Shown: positions 35,813-45,292 of the stretch, piece by piece | How the letters are laid out: every line of letters starts with the position of its first letter | Numbering within the stretch: position 1 is the stretch's first letter | Origin: Leptospira yanagawae serovar Saopaulo str. Sao Paulo = ATCC 700523 | GTDB taxonomy: Bacteria; Spirochaetota; Leptospiria; Leptospirales; Leptospiraceae | Length of the DNA: 64,000 nt | Assembly: GCF_000332475.2 (NCBI RefSeq) | Contig: NZ_AOGX02000015.1 | Span: 558,001 to 622,000, forward strand | Reading direction: 5' to 3' | The notes under the pieces: model-generated | What the model was told of the DNA's origin: nothing | Database searches by the model: none | What the model saw: the letters and a program-made list of their open reading frames with translations, nothing else | Position numbers and translations under genes: made by a program

Positions 35813-36189
35813 GAAGAAATTAATGACAGATTACGATTTGTCAAAACAATTCGTAAACGGAACGATTCCACAAAAAATGAAGTTAGGATTCAAATATACC
35901 ATTTGTTAGGTGACAAAAGGTGGTATCAATCGGAACTTTTGGTTTTATCTTTCTTTGGTTGATGATTTTGATCCAGTTCACAAAAAGAATTCCTGCATTT
36001 TGCACATTCTGTTCAGGAACCATAAGTTTGTGGCACTGGATTGGAACCAGTTTCGATTTGGAAGCTCCAATCTTTGTTGGTTTTGGCATTCAATCCCGTT
36101 ACTTTTGCCCATTCAGGCCGCCACTTACGTAAATTTCCTGAAAATTTTGTTTCCAAAATGGCCATTTTTTCCATAACTACTACTAGTTT
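35813..36189. other. Gap of 377 bases without a supported gene
   Basis: No intact gene is supported here. On the minus strand at roughly 35940-36060, fragments in two frames carry Cys-x2-Cys and Cys-His motifs (TECAKCRNSFCELD; PIQCHKLMVPE) interrupted by a TGA, as a decayed small zinc-ribbon gene might. The alpha-1 subunit that should precede pntAb is not found in any frame. The last bases before 36190 should hold the pnt promoter, but no box stands out. Confidence 0.4.
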
Positions 36190-36480
36190 ATGGAAATATT
36201 TGTTACAGCCGTCACGATTTTCGTCCTCGCGATCTTCGTGGGATTTGAAATCATCACAAAAATCCCTCCCATCCTCCACACCCCTCTTATGTCGGGTTCT
36301 AACGCCATTTCCGGCATCACCCTCATCGGGGCGCTCTATGCGGCCGGGATCCAAGAAAGTAACATCACCAAAATTTTGGGATTACTCTCTGTTATTTTTG
36401 CCACGATCAACGTAGTGGGTGGATTTCTTGTCACACACAGAATGCTTGGCATGTTCAAGAAAAAGGATGCACCTAAATAA
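36190..36480 (+). CDS. pntAb: NAD(P) transhydrogenase subunit alpha part 2
   Basis: The 96-residue membrane subunit forms part of the proton channel of the split-type transhydrogenase. It shows two or three helices (FVTAVTIFVLAIFVGFEII, ITLIGALYAAG, LLSVIFATINVVGGFLVTHR) and the family motif TPLMSGSNAISGI. It ends within one base of the pntB start. The NAD-binding alpha part 1, usually just upstream, is absent here. Confidence 0.92.
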   Translation: MEIFVTAVTIFVLAIFVGFEIITKIPPILHTPLMSGSNAISGITLIGALYAAGIQESNITKILGLLSVIFATINVVGGFLVTHRMLGMFKKKDAPK

Positions 36481-37877
36481 TGGAACTCATCAGCATTTTA
36501 AACCTCGCGTATCTCGTTGCTTCCATTCTTTTCATTGTTGGGATCAAACAATTAGCGCATCCAAAGACAGCCACTAGAGGAAACTTCCTTGGTGCCCTAG
36601 GGATGCTCATTGCGGTAGTCGCAACTCTCTTTGATAAGGAAATTCTTTCTTATGAATGGATTGCAGTGGGAGTTCTCATCGGTTCAGTGATTGGAATCAT
36701 CCTTGCGATCAAAATCCAAATGACGGCCATGCCACAACTTGTTGCTGTGTTAAACGGTTTTGGTGGTATTGCTTCTGTATTTGTAGCAGGTGCTGCCTTA
36801 CAACTATCCATTCCGAAATACCAATATGCAGTCAATTACCAAGAAGTTGTATCAATTGTATTCTCTGCCATTGTTGGTGGGATTACCTTCTCGGGAAGTT
36901 TTATCGCCTTCGGAAAGTTACAAGGTTTTATCACAGAAAAAGCAGTTCGTTACCCAGGTGACCAACTTGTGAAAATTCTAGTGGGTTTAACTGCGGTGGG
37001 ACTTGGTGTTTACGGTTGTATGGTTCCAACGGATGAATCCATTTATTGGATTCTGAGTGGTGTGAGTTTACTCCTTGGAATCTTCCTTGTAATACCGATT
37101 GGTGGAGCCGACATGCCTGTTGTGATTTCCCTACTCAACTCATATTCAGGGATTGCTGCCTCTGCAACAGGATTTGTTCTCAATAACAATGTACTCATCA
37201 TTTCTGGATCGCTTGTAGGAGCTTCTGGTATCATCCTCACACAAATTATGTGTAAAGCGATGAACCGAAGTTTGACGAATGTACTTTTTGGTGGATTCGG
37301 GGCTGTCGCTACAGAAATGAAAGATGATGGCGATTTTTACTCTGGTAAAGTGAAATCAACTAGTGCAGAAGAAGTGGCAATGTTACTAGATGTGGCAAGG
37401 AGCGTTGTAATCGTTCCAGGGTATGGAATGGCAGTGGCACAAGCGCAACACACAGTAAGAGACTTATACCAACTTTTGACCGCTCGTGGAATTGATGTTA
37501 CCTTTGCGATCCATCCCGTTGCTGGTCGTATGCCAGGTCATATGAACGTATTACTTGCCGAAGCAGATATTCCTTACGATCGTTTGAAAGAGATGGACGA
37601 GATCAACAGTACTTTCGAAAATGTTGATGTTGTGATTGTTAACGGTGCAAATGACGTAACAAACCCACTTGCAAAAACAGATCCAAAATCACCGATTGCT
37701 GGTATGCCGATTTTGGATGTGGGAAATGCCAAAACCGTTGTTGTGATCAAACGAAGTTTGAGTGCAGGATTTGCGGGAGTTCCCAATCCACTTTTCATCG
37801 CAGACAATTGTTTGATGTTGTTTGGTGATGGTAAAAAAGCAACGCAAGAAATGATCGCAGCTTTAAAAGAATCTTAG
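36480..37877 (+). CDS. pntB: NAD(P) transhydrogenase subunit beta
   Basis: The 465-residue protein couples proton translocation to hydride transfer from NADH to NADP. About nine membrane helices fill residues 1-265. The C-terminal NADP-binding domain (about 285-465) has VIVPGYGMAVAQAQHTVRDL, HPVAGRMPGHMNVLLAEA and the GANDVTNP and KRSLSAGFAGVPNPLF blocks that mark PntB. The start overlaps the pntAb stop by one base. Confidence 0.94.
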   Translation: MELISILNLAYLVASILFIVGIKQLAHPKTATRGNFLGALGMLIAVVATLFDKEILSYEWIAVGVLIGSVIGIILAIKIQMTAMPQLVAVLNGFGGIASVFVAGAALQLSIPKYQYAVNYQEVVSIVFSAIVGGITFSGSFIAFGKLQGFITEKAVRYPGDQLVKILVGLTAVGLGVYGCMVPTDESIYWILSGVSLLLGIFLVIPIGGADMPVVISLLNSYSGIAASATGFVLNNNVLIISGSLVGASGIILTQIMCKAMNRSLTNVLFGGFGAVATEMKDDGDFYSGKVKSTSAEEVAMLLDVARSVVIVPGYGMAVAQAQHTVRDLYQLLTARGIDVTFAIHPVAGRMPGHMNVLLAEADIPYDRLKEMDEINSTFENVDVVIVNGANDVTNPLAKTDPKSPIAGMPILDVGNAKTVVVIKRSLSAGFAGVPNPLFIADNCLMLFGDGKKATQEMIAALKES

Positions 37878-37888
37878 AGTCGGAAGTT

Positions 37889-38560
37889 ATGAAAAAACAA
37901 GTTTATATCGTTGATGACCATCCTCTTGTAGTTGATGCACTACAAAACCTAATCGCTAAATCAGAAGATTTAGAATGCATAGGAAGTGCAGACAATATTG
38001 AAAAAGCGTTTAACGATATAGAACAGATGCAACCAACATTGGTTTTGATTGATATCCAACTCAAACAAAACCAAAACGGTTTGCAACTTCTGAAACGTCT
38101 TAGGACAACATTTCCAAATATCGCCGTCATCATCATCAGTATGTTGACGGATGATACATTTGTGGATCGCGCCTTTAAGTTAGGCGCAATGGGTTACGTT
38201 TTCAAAGAAGACACAACAACTCAAATTGTAGAAGCGATTCATACAGTTCTCAAAGGTGATTATTTTGTGAGTTCATCCCAAGCGACAAGGTTACTGGGTC
38301 ATTTGTATCGGGCTTCCCAGAAAGATGAAAAGGATCCCATTGATCGATTGTCGAACCGTGAATTAGAAGTATTTCTTATGATTGGAGAGGGGATGCCCGT
38401 AAAAGAAATCGCTGCGAACATGGGACTTGCACCTTCTACCATTGAAACCTTACGATCTCGAATTAAGGCCAAACTTAGCATCACGGAAAACGAAAAGTTA
38501 ATTCGTGTTGCCGTTGAGTGGAAGTACACACAAGCCAAAACCGACATCGTAGTATCTTAA
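37889..38560 (+). CDS. NarL/FixJ-family response regulator
   Basis: The 223-residue product has a receiver domain (about 1-120) with DDHP near the start, phospho-acceptor Asp in LVLIDIQL and Lys in YVFKEDTT. A LuxR-type HTH follows at about 155-210 (LSNRELEVFLMIGEGMPVKE, NMGLAPSTIETLRSRIKAKL). No histidine kinase is adjacent, so its input is unknown. It lies 11 bases after pntB and may share its transcript. Confidence 0.9.
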   Translation: MKKQVYIVDDHPLVVDALQNLIAKSEDLECIGSADNIEKAFNDIEQMQPTLVLIDIQLKQNQNGLQLLKRLRTTFPNIAVIIISMLTDDTFVDRAFKLGAMGYVFKEDTTTQIVEAIHTVLKGDYFVSSSQATRLLGHLYRASQKDEKDPIDRLSNRELEVFLMIGEGMPVKEIAANMGLAPSTIETLRSRIKAKLSITENEKLIRVAVEWKYTQAKTDIVVS

Positions 38561-38745
38561 ATACGGATCCAATTCATTTTAGAACATAAATTTGTTTTTT
38601 TATCTTTTAGATTGAATTGGTATTGGATTTTGAATCTATCTTAAAACGAATTTAATCCTCTAAACTTTGCAAACCAAAAGCCTAACCATCATTTCAAATT
38701 GATGTGACGTTGTAAAGGTGCTAATCAATTCAGTTTGGCATTCTA

Positions 38746-39759
38746 TTAGTATCTCAGTTTAAAGTAATGGTACAATAAATCTTTTCCTTCACGTGAGGAG
38801 AGTAACATGCGATACGCTTCCGCAATTTTTGATTCATTTTGGGATTGTTTTTGGATGAAATGAAAAAAGTCATTGGCCCTTTCATCAAATCCTAAATTGA
38901 GAAGTAAGTTTAAATAAAAACTTTGGTCGTATTCGTCAGCAAACGGAGAGTAAGCGATAGGTCTTAATAAATTCTCTGCTTCTCGCCACATTCGCATTTC
39001 AAAATAACAACGAGCATATACTTTTTTTTCTCTCCAGCCGAGGGCTCTTGGGTTTTTTAAATAGGTGAGCGATTTTTTGGGATCTTTGTCCATAAGATAA
39101 ATGACTCGGCCCATTAGATGGGATGCTTGTATATGTTTGGGGTCTTGTTCCAAAATTGAGGATAATTCTATTTTAGCTTTGTCCACTTGGTTTAATTCCA
39201 AATATGTTTTTGCAAGAATCAGTTTTGCCTCATTATAATTTGCCTTGTATTCCAATGATTTGTTTAACGATGTGATTGCGTTTGGATAATCTTTTAAGAT
39301 AAAATACGCAAGTCCCAAGTTATAATGGTAAAAAGGATTGTAGGGAGAAATTTGATTGGTTTCAATCCAAGTTTCCTTTGCTTCCGACCAACTATCTTCT
39401 TGGGCATAAATCATTCCAAGTAGGAAACTTGCAGCTTCATGATTTGGTTCTTTTTTTAAAGTTCGATTTAAACTCTCTTTGGCTTCTTGCCACTCCATTC
39501 TGGAATACAATAGACTACCATTGAGATAATCATATTCAGCAAATGTTTTGTATACATCCGATTGGATTTTTTTCCATTCTGTATCTGCCAATACAAATCG
39601 ACCGTAACGAAGAGCATTGATGATATTGCGACTTACCTTTTCGATTTCAATTTTTGCATTGAGCTCAATTGATTCTTGGTCCTCTGCATCAGCAAAGATA
39701 GGTTGGAGTGAACCAAATAACAAGAGTAAGGAAAGAAAAACTATTTTTTTATTTTTCAT
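38746..39759 (-). CDS. TPR-repeat exported protein
   Basis: The 337-residue product (ATG 39759, overlapping the previous stop by 11 bases; a longer start at 39774 is possible) has a signal peptide (IVFLSLLLLFGSLQPIFA). At least six TPR units follow (EAASFLLGMIYAQEDSWSEA, FYHYNLGLAYFILKDYPNAI, NEAKLILAKTYLELNQVDKA). It is the last gene of a minus-strand run with sugar-activation and radical SAM genes and probably serves as a scaffold there. Confidence 0.8.
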   Translation of the reverse strand: MKNKKIVFLSLLLLFGSLQPIFADAEDQESIELNAKIEIEKVSRNIINALRYGRFVLADTEWKKIQSDVYKTFAEYDYLNGSLLYSRMEWQEAKESLNRTLKKEPNHEAASFLLGMIYAQEDSWSEAKETWIETNQISPYNPFYHYNLGLAYFILKDYPNAITSLNKSLEYKANYNEAKLILAKTYLELNQVDKAKIELSSILEQDPKHIQASHLMGRVIYLMDKDPKKSLTYLKNPRALGWREKKVYARCYFEMRMWREAENLLRPIAYSPFADEYDQSFYLNLLLNLGFDERANDFFHFIQKQSQNESKIAEAYRMLLSSREGKDLLYHYFKLRY

Positions 39760-41389
39760 ATATTTTTGAATCAATGGAATTTAACCAGTTTAGAATTTGA
39801 GTATGTGCATCGCGAACATAATTGATTTGTTTGGAGACGGTTTGGTTGGGAAATCGTTCAACCGATTTAAGCTCTGACAAAGTTGCTAAATAGGGAATCC
39901 CCAGTGTTGATGCAGCAAATTGTCCAAGTTTTGCGTGGATTTCGGATATCCCAAGTAAACTTACTTTTTTCCCTTTGGCGCAAGCTTCCATCATCGTTTG
40001 TCCAAAGTAGGTGCAAATCCATTCTGAGGAATCCATTTCACGTAAAAATTCTGGATAGGAAATTCTTTCTACATACTGGATTTCGGGATCATTTGGTTTT
40101 TGACCACCGATCCGAAGGATGGATTGGAAAAGTGGATTTTTGGATTCAACTCGATGATGGGAAAAACGAAGTAAAAAAGTATCGATTTCTTTTGATTGGA
40201 CTTCATCCAATTGGCCCGCATACACTAAAATTTTTCCGGGAATGGGTTTTGTTCCACGATCGACTTCCGAAAGAGGTGAACTATAATAAGAAAGCTTTAT
40301 AGAAAAAGTTTTCTCTAAAGAAGTTTCAGAAATTGGATAAGAAGGATGGGGTAGGAAATAACAAGCGTTTGTATGATTTGGTGGATGGTTAAGGTTATCG
40401 ATATAGTAAGAATTCGAAACGGGAAACTCTTTTTCACGGATATCAAAGATATGAGGAATCTGTCTTTCTGAACTGTCAAATGAGGAAATGAGTTTTACAT
40501 CATATCCATACAATTGCAAATAAATGGATAATGATTTACATCGTTCATAATGCCCATAGCCATATTCGTTTGGGTTTCCATAAAGAATGTTGACTTTTCG
40601 TTTTGGTTTTTCTGATTTTGGTAAATCAAACGCAACTTGTGCCACTTCTGAATTGATCGCAAACAATTTGGGATTGGACTTGTATAAAGAAAGAATTTCG
40701 GCAACACCAAAATTGGGATTTGTCTCTCCAAAGATGTTTGCAATTTCACAAATCAATTGGTAATCTTTTTCTTCATCGACTGTAATTCTTAGTTGTGAGA
40801 GAAAGCCAAATTCTTGTTGGAAGTGGGGAGGTGTTAAGCGGTATTGTTTGTGAATCTCGGGAAATTCTTTGATATGTAAAGATACATGTTCCTTATGTCT
40901 TTCTAAATCAGTATCATTTGATTGGTAAAACAACGATTCCGCTGAAAAACATTCAACTCCCATCCCAAGTGGCAAACCTGTCATCGACAAACTATAGTAT
41001 TTGTCTTTAATCTCTAAAATCGCTTCGTATAAATAACGAATGGAATCAATATCTACAAATGGATTATCTGCAGTTAGGCGAAAAATATGCTTCGCACCAA
41101 ACTGTTTTGCGGCTTTTCGAAACCTATCTCTTACATCCATTTCGGATCCCAAAAAGTATTGGTAACCTCTTGTTTTTAGAAATTGGATGGACTCTTCGTC
41201 TGATTCAGGGATTAAAAATACGATTTGGGTTTCATCAAATATGGTTTTTAGCCGGCGGTGGATATGATCCAAAAAAGTGGAATTTGATCCTTCTGGAATG
41301 GGTTTTAAAATTTTTTTAGGAAAACGTGTTGAACCGAGTCTTGCCTGTATGAAGGCAAAACTTTCATGCGTTGAAAGTGTACCACTCAT
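39749..41389 (-). CDS. SpsF-like cytidylyltransferase fused to a PseG-like domain
   Basis: The 546-residue product has an N-terminal nucleotidyltransferase domain of the SpsF / CMP-sugar type (about 10-235). Its motifs are FAFIQARLGSTRFPKKIL, FLGSEMDVRDRFRKAAK and FRLTADNPFVD. The C-terminal part (about 260-540) resembles PseG, the UDP-sugar hydrolase of pseudaminic acid synthesis (NILYGNPNEYGYGHYERCKS, YFGQTMMEACAKGKKVSLLG). This combination points to activation of a nonulosonic or related acid sugar for surface or flagellar glycans. The upstream gene overlaps it by 26 bases. ATG 41389 is preferred to GTG 41392. Confidence 0.78.
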   Translation of the reverse strand: MSGTLSTHESFAFIQARLGSTRFPKKILKPIPEGSNSTFLDHIHRRLKTIFDETQIVFLIPESDEESIQFLKTRGYQYFLGSEMDVRDRFRKAAKQFGAKHIFRLTADNPFVDIDSIRYLYEAILEIKDKYYSLSMTGLPLGMGVECFSAESLFYQSNDTDLERHKEHVSLHIKEFPEIHKQYRLTPPHFQQEFGFLSQLRITVDEEKDYQLICEIANIFGETNPNFGVAEILSLYKSNPKLFAINSEVAQVAFDLPKSEKPKRKVNILYGNPNEYGYGHYERCKSLSIYLQLYGYDVKLISSFDSSERQIPHIFDIREKEFPVSNSYYIDNLNHPPNHTNACYFLPHPSYPISETSLEKTFSIKLSYYSSPLSEVDRGTKPIPGKILVYAGQLDEVQSKEIDTFLLRFSHHRVESKNPLFQSILRIGGQKPNDPEIQYVERISYPEFLREMDSSEWICTYFGQTMMEACAKGKKVSLLGISEIHAKLGQFAASTLGIPYLATLSELKSVERFPNQTVSKQINYVRDAHTQILNWLNSIDSKIYEK

Positions 41390-42914
41390 CACAATTCAAA
41401 CAAGGGGCAGGTATTTTTTCATGATTGCCAATAAAACTATTTTGGAAAAATTCCAAACCATTTTGCCAGATCGTTTCATAACCATCTTTTTCCAAATTTC
41501 CAATGATTTTTGATTGGTTTTGTTTGCAAATGGAAACATCACCCGTAACATTCAAATAAATATCGCGCGTTAGGTGCCAGCAAAAGTCTCGATGGATCGG
41601 TGTGAGGTCGCTTACTCTTCTTTCTGGTAATTTTTCGGCAAAACGATTGTATTTTTGCAATATTACATTGATTCCCTTTTTTTCAAAATTTGTAAAGTAA
41701 GGGTCTATTTCTTCCTCTACTTCTTTCATTTTAATCATTTGGACATACAATGAATTTTGTGGAAGGATTTTGGAAAGAGAATCTACAACATCCAAAACTT
41801 GTTTTAATCCATTTTTACCATATAAGGATTTGTAAGTATCTTCTTTAAGAGTGGAAACATTTGCGATGATACAAAGTTTTTCCTTTTTTTCCTGATCCAA
41901 TTCCTGAATTAAGGAAACTAAAACATCTACGTTTTTGTACAATGCGGTCTCAATGATAAGTTCTTTGAGAAAACTCAATTTTAAAATTTCTTTTACGATT
42001 TGAGTCAATTCAGGGTGTAATAGTGGTTCCCCGTTACCTGATAAACTGATGGTGATCGGAGATGTTAATCCTTTTTCCAATTGTTGTATGATGGAAGAAA
42101 CGGAAGAGAGGGAAACAGCCGTTCCATCATTGGATTTGTCCACAAATTCTCTAGGACAAAACACACAAAAAAGTTCACATCCTTTGTAAATTTCCCACTC
42201 CAAATATGATGGGGAACTTCGATAGAGTTTTGGATTTTCTTTGAGTGTGTTGTGTAAATTTTGATAAGGAATTTCTTCTGAGATCGCAAGTAATCCTTTG
42301 ATGAGGACCTTTGAGCGCATAGAATGGTAACGAAAGTCCAATCTGAGTTGGCGCAAATCAGGTGATTGGAAAAAAATATCAACATCATATTGGTTGATGT
42401 TTTTTAGAAAAAACGAATGGATATCTGTTGTAAGTTTGTCAGGTAACGAACTTAAAAACTCTCGTGATAAGACAGTGGGGATCAGACCTGGAGGTAAATT
42501 TTCAGAATAAGAATATTGGCAAAAAAAGTTTTTATGGCGATTCCAAATTTTTTCAGTTAAAGTGGGATCTAAAAGTGGAGAGATCCCTGTGAAATAGAGA
42601 AAACAAACTTCATCCCACTCTGGATCTTTGAAAATGGACTCAGGAAGTTTACTACCTATTTGTTTTATGAATTCTATCTCAGAAATACTCAACTCATAAA
42701 GTACAAAGGATTTTGAAATTCCTGTTCCATCTAACTTTGATTTGATGGAGGTTGATATATTCATATGAATGGTTAAATTAGGAAAAACTTTGTGTAGTTT
42801 TTTTACGAAAGATTCTACGAGGGGAATCTCAAAATTTGATTCTAAAAACGAAAGAGATTGGTTGTCCAAATAAACAACCGCAAAACTAGGATTATATTCC
42901 TTACGGTTTACCAT
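41364..42914 (-). CDS. Radical SAM/SPASM-domain protein with an unassigned N-terminus
   Basis: The 516-residue product has about 205 N-terminal residues of unknown type. The radical SAM core follows, with the cluster motif CELFCVFC (C-x3-C-x2-C, about residues 236-243) and SLSGNGEPLLHPEL. A C-terminal SPASM-like region has Cys in FCWHLTRDI, ISICKQNQSK-type context and PAPCLNCDEW. The gene overlaps the sugar-activation gene and the SurA-like gene (TAATG), so it is in one operon. It might modify a sugar or peptide; the substrate is unknown. Confidence 0.8.
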   Translation of the reverse strand: MVNRKEYNPSFAVVYLDNQSLSFLESNFEIPLVESFVKKLHKVFPNLTIHMNISTSIKSKLDGTGISKSFVLYELSISEIEFIKQIGSKLPESIFKDPEWDEVCFLYFTGISPLLDPTLTEKIWNRHKNFFCQYSYSENLPPGLIPTVLSREFLSSLPDKLTTDIHSFFLKNINQYDVDIFFQSPDLRQLRLDFRYHSMRSKVLIKGLLAISEEIPYQNLHNTLKENPKLYRSSPSYLEWEIYKGCELFCVFCPREFVDKSNDGTAVSLSSVSSIIQQLEKGLTSPITISLSGNGEPLLHPELTQIVKEILKLSFLKELIIETALYKNVDVLVSLIQELDQEKKEKLCIIANVSTLKEDTYKSLYGKNGLKQVLDVVDSLSKILPQNSLYVQMIKMKEVEEEIDPYFTNFEKKGINVILQKYNRFAEKLPERRVSDLTPIHRDFCWHLTRDIYLNVTGDVSICKQNQSKIIGNLEKDGYETIWQNGLEFFQNSFIGNHEKIPAPCLNCDEWYTFNA

Positions 42915-43963
42915 TAATCTGAATTGTACTTTTCTTCTGGATTGCTAATATTGTGTTCTTTGATGTAAATTGGATCAAAGATTGTGATGGACGTACTTTT
43001 TCTAGTCGCGGCAACCCATTCTTCAAAAGAAGTTTGTTCTTTTTCTCGGAATAAAAATCCTTGGATACCCTTTCGCACTGCATCTAATGGTGTAGGTCGC
43101 ATACCTTCGATGTAAACGAGACAGTATCGTTTACGATCATCTCTAAATACTTCAGAGAACTTTCCTTGTCCACCTACTTGTGCTAAAACAGATGCTGTCA
43201 TTGGTTGTGATTTGTACAATTCAAATGTAGGTACCCAGTTTACTAAACCACCATTCAGTTTGTATCTAGATTCATTCCTTGGTCCAGAAGCAACAAGTTT
43301 GAAAAATGAAGGATCTTGTAAGGATTTATTTCTAATTTCTGTGAGTTCGTTGAATAATCGCGATTCTTCTTCAATGGATGAATTGGCAGGAGAAATCACC
43401 AATTCACGAAACTTAAATTCATTTCCTACCTTCGCCTTGTTTTTGTTATACCAAGATTGAACTTCTTGTTCGGAAGGGAGGGGTGGACTCACCTTAATTT
43501 GCAAAAGTTGGCCTTTTTTGATTTGGTAAGGAAGGTCTTCCAACCAAACATCATAAGGAAGGTTAAATTGTGTTTGAACCGCTTTTTTAAATTGTTCCAA
43601 ATCGCTGATCCCTTGGGCTTCCATCCGTTTTTGGATTTCCGCTTCGATCCGTTTTTCATTGACTTGGATGGATTCTTCGTCAGCAGCATTGTCAACAACG
43701 GCCCGATCGATGAGGAAATCAATCACTTGGGAATGTAAGGATCCTTTTTTGCGATACGTAGGAAAAAAACGAGAAAGGTTTTTGTACCGTTCCACACCTT
43801 CTTCATAATCCAAACTGGAGATCGACTTGGGGCCTACGATGGCAAGGACAGCATTTAACGACTCATAGGAGCCTAGAGGATTTGTAGGAACGGCTAAAAA
43901 AACACAAACAACCGCAGCAAAAATGAAAACGAAATGACGTTTGAGTCGTGAACTTTTTTGCAT
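42914..43963 (-). CDS. SurA-like periplasmic chaperone / parvulin-type protein
   Basis: The 349-residue product has a signal helix (HFVFIFAAVVCVFLAVPTNP) and a SurA_N-like chaperone domain (about 40-165, SLDYEEGVERYKNLSRFFPT). A rotamase-like domain follows at about 190-290 (FKFRELVISPANSS, LNGGLVNWVPTFEL), then a C-terminal helix. By family it helps outer-membrane proteins fold. It is followed by the radical SAM gene with overlapping start and stop. Confidence 0.8.
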   Translation of the reverse strand: MQKSSRLKRHFVFIFAAVVCVFLAVPTNPLGSYESLNAVLAIVGPKSISSLDYEEGVERYKNLSRFFPTYRKKGSLHSQVIDFLIDRAVVDNAADEESIQVNEKRIEAEIQKRMEAQGISDLEQFKKAVQTQFNLPYDVWLEDLPYQIKKGQLLQIKVSPPLPSEQEVQSWYNKNKAKVGNEFKFRELVISPANSSIEEESRLFNELTEIRNKSLQDPSFFKLVASGPRNESRYKLNGGLVNWVPTFELYKSQPMTASVLAQVGGQGKFSEVFRDDRKRYCLVYIEGMRPTPLDAVRKGIQGFLFREKEQTSFEEWVAATRKSTSITIFDPIYIKEHNISNPEEKYNSD

Positions 43964-43975
43964 ACGGTCAAAAGT

Positions 43976-45190
43976 TTACCCGATAAAGGTGGTGTGTAAA
44001 GCTTTTACTGCGTCTTCCGCTTGGTTTTGTTTGATGACACAGGAAATTTTGATCTCAGATGTCGAAATCATCTCGATGTTGATATTTTTTTCAGCAAGAG
44101 ATTGGAACATTTTTGCAGCCACTCCCACATGTGATTTCATCCCCACACCCACTGCAGACACAATCGAAATATTTTCATCAATCTCTGCTTTCCCATTTCC
44201 ATGTTCTTTTGCATAGGCTTCTATGATGGGTTTTGCTGCGTTGATATCTTTTTTGGCAATGGTAAAGGAGATCGTGTTGATACCGTCTCTTGGAGAAGAT
44301 TGAACGATCACGTCAACGATGACATCTTTGTTGGATAGTTGGGTGAATAGTTCAGTTGCGATTCCAGGTTTGTCTTTTACGTCAGCAATGGTAACACGTG
44401 CTTGGTCCCCTTTTGCAGTCACTCCACTCACTTTCATTTTTTCCATAATTTTATCCTCACTCATTACTAACGTTCCCGGTTTGTCGTGGAAACTAGATCG
44501 TACGTGGATGACCACATTGTAGTTCATCCCTAATTCAACACTTCTAGAATGAAGGACTCCAGCGCCAAGGCTTGCCAGTTCCAACATTTCTTCGTAAGTG
44601 ATTTGTTTGTGCATTTTCGCCGTAGGAATTTTTCTAGGGTCAGCCGTGTAAACCCCATCTACATCTGTATAAATTTCACATTCGTCTGCTCCAAGGGCAG
44701 CTGCAAGTGCAACAGCAGAAGTGTCACTACCACCTCGTCCTAAGGTGACAATATTTTCGTCTTTATCAATTCCTTGGAAACCAGCAACAATAACCACCTT
44801 CCCTTTGTTAAACGCTTCATCAATTCTAGAGCGATCAATCATTTCAATTTTTCCGTTGGAAAAATTTCCATCCGTCAAAATTTTTAATTGGGAACCAGTG
44901 AAAGACTGAGCGGGAACCCCTAACTCATTTAGAGCTATGGCAAGTAACGCGATGGAAACTTGTTCACCCGTAGAAAGTAACATATCCATTTCCCGTTTCG
45001 GTGGGTTTTTTGAAATTTGGTCAGCAAGGTCGACTAGTTCGTCGGTAGTATGTCCCATTGCAGAAACGACAACGGCTACTTTTTGGCCTTCATCATGGTA
45101 ACGTTTGATACGTTTGGCCACATTTTTAATTTTGGTGGTGTCACCAACTGAGGTTCCACCGTATTTTTGGACAACGATTTTCGATGACAT
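43976..45190 (-). CDS. lysC: Aspartate kinase
   Basis: The enzyme phosphorylates aspartate for synthesis of Lys, Met, Thr and diaminopimelate. The 404 residues are the usual monofunctional length. The kinase domain begins [11 protein letters not shown] and holds [20 protein letters not shown] and [16 protein letters not shown]. Two ACT domains at about 265-400 ([40 protein letters not shown]) suggest feedback inhibition by Lys or Thr. The next gene is 12 bases away. Confidence 0.95.
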   Translation of the reverse strand: MSSKIVVQKYGGTSVGDTTKIKNVAKRIKRYHDEGQKVAVVVSAMGHTTDELVDLADQISKNPPKREMDMLLSTGEQVSIALLAIALNELGVPAQSFTGSQLKILTDGNFSNGKIEMIDRSRIDEAFNKGKVVIVAGFQGIDKDENIVTLGRGGSDTSAVALAAALGADECEIYTDVDGVYTADPRKIPTAKMHKQITYEEMLELASLGAGVLHSRSVELGMNYNVVIHVRSSFHDKPGTLVMSEDKIMEKMKVSGVTAKGDQARVTIADVKDKPGIATELFTQLSNKDVIVDVIVQSSPRDGINTISFTIAKKDINAAKPIIEAYAKEHGNGKAEIDENISIVSAVGVGMKSHVGVAAKMFQSLAEKNINIEMISTSEIKISCVIKQNQAEDAVKALHTTFIG

Positions 45191-45292
45191 GGGTTTATGG
45201 ACAGGCTAGGAGAGGCAAATCGGGAATCAAGTAGAATGAATTTTTTTGCAACCAATCGAATTGAAAAGACTCCAATAAGTATAGGTTATTGA

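Noticed and set aside
36013..36354. A 113-codon minus-strand reading over the pntAb start
   Set aside because: Most of it is antisense to pntAb; only the part before 36190 could be real and it ends in a stop next to zinc-ribbon-like fragments in other frames.
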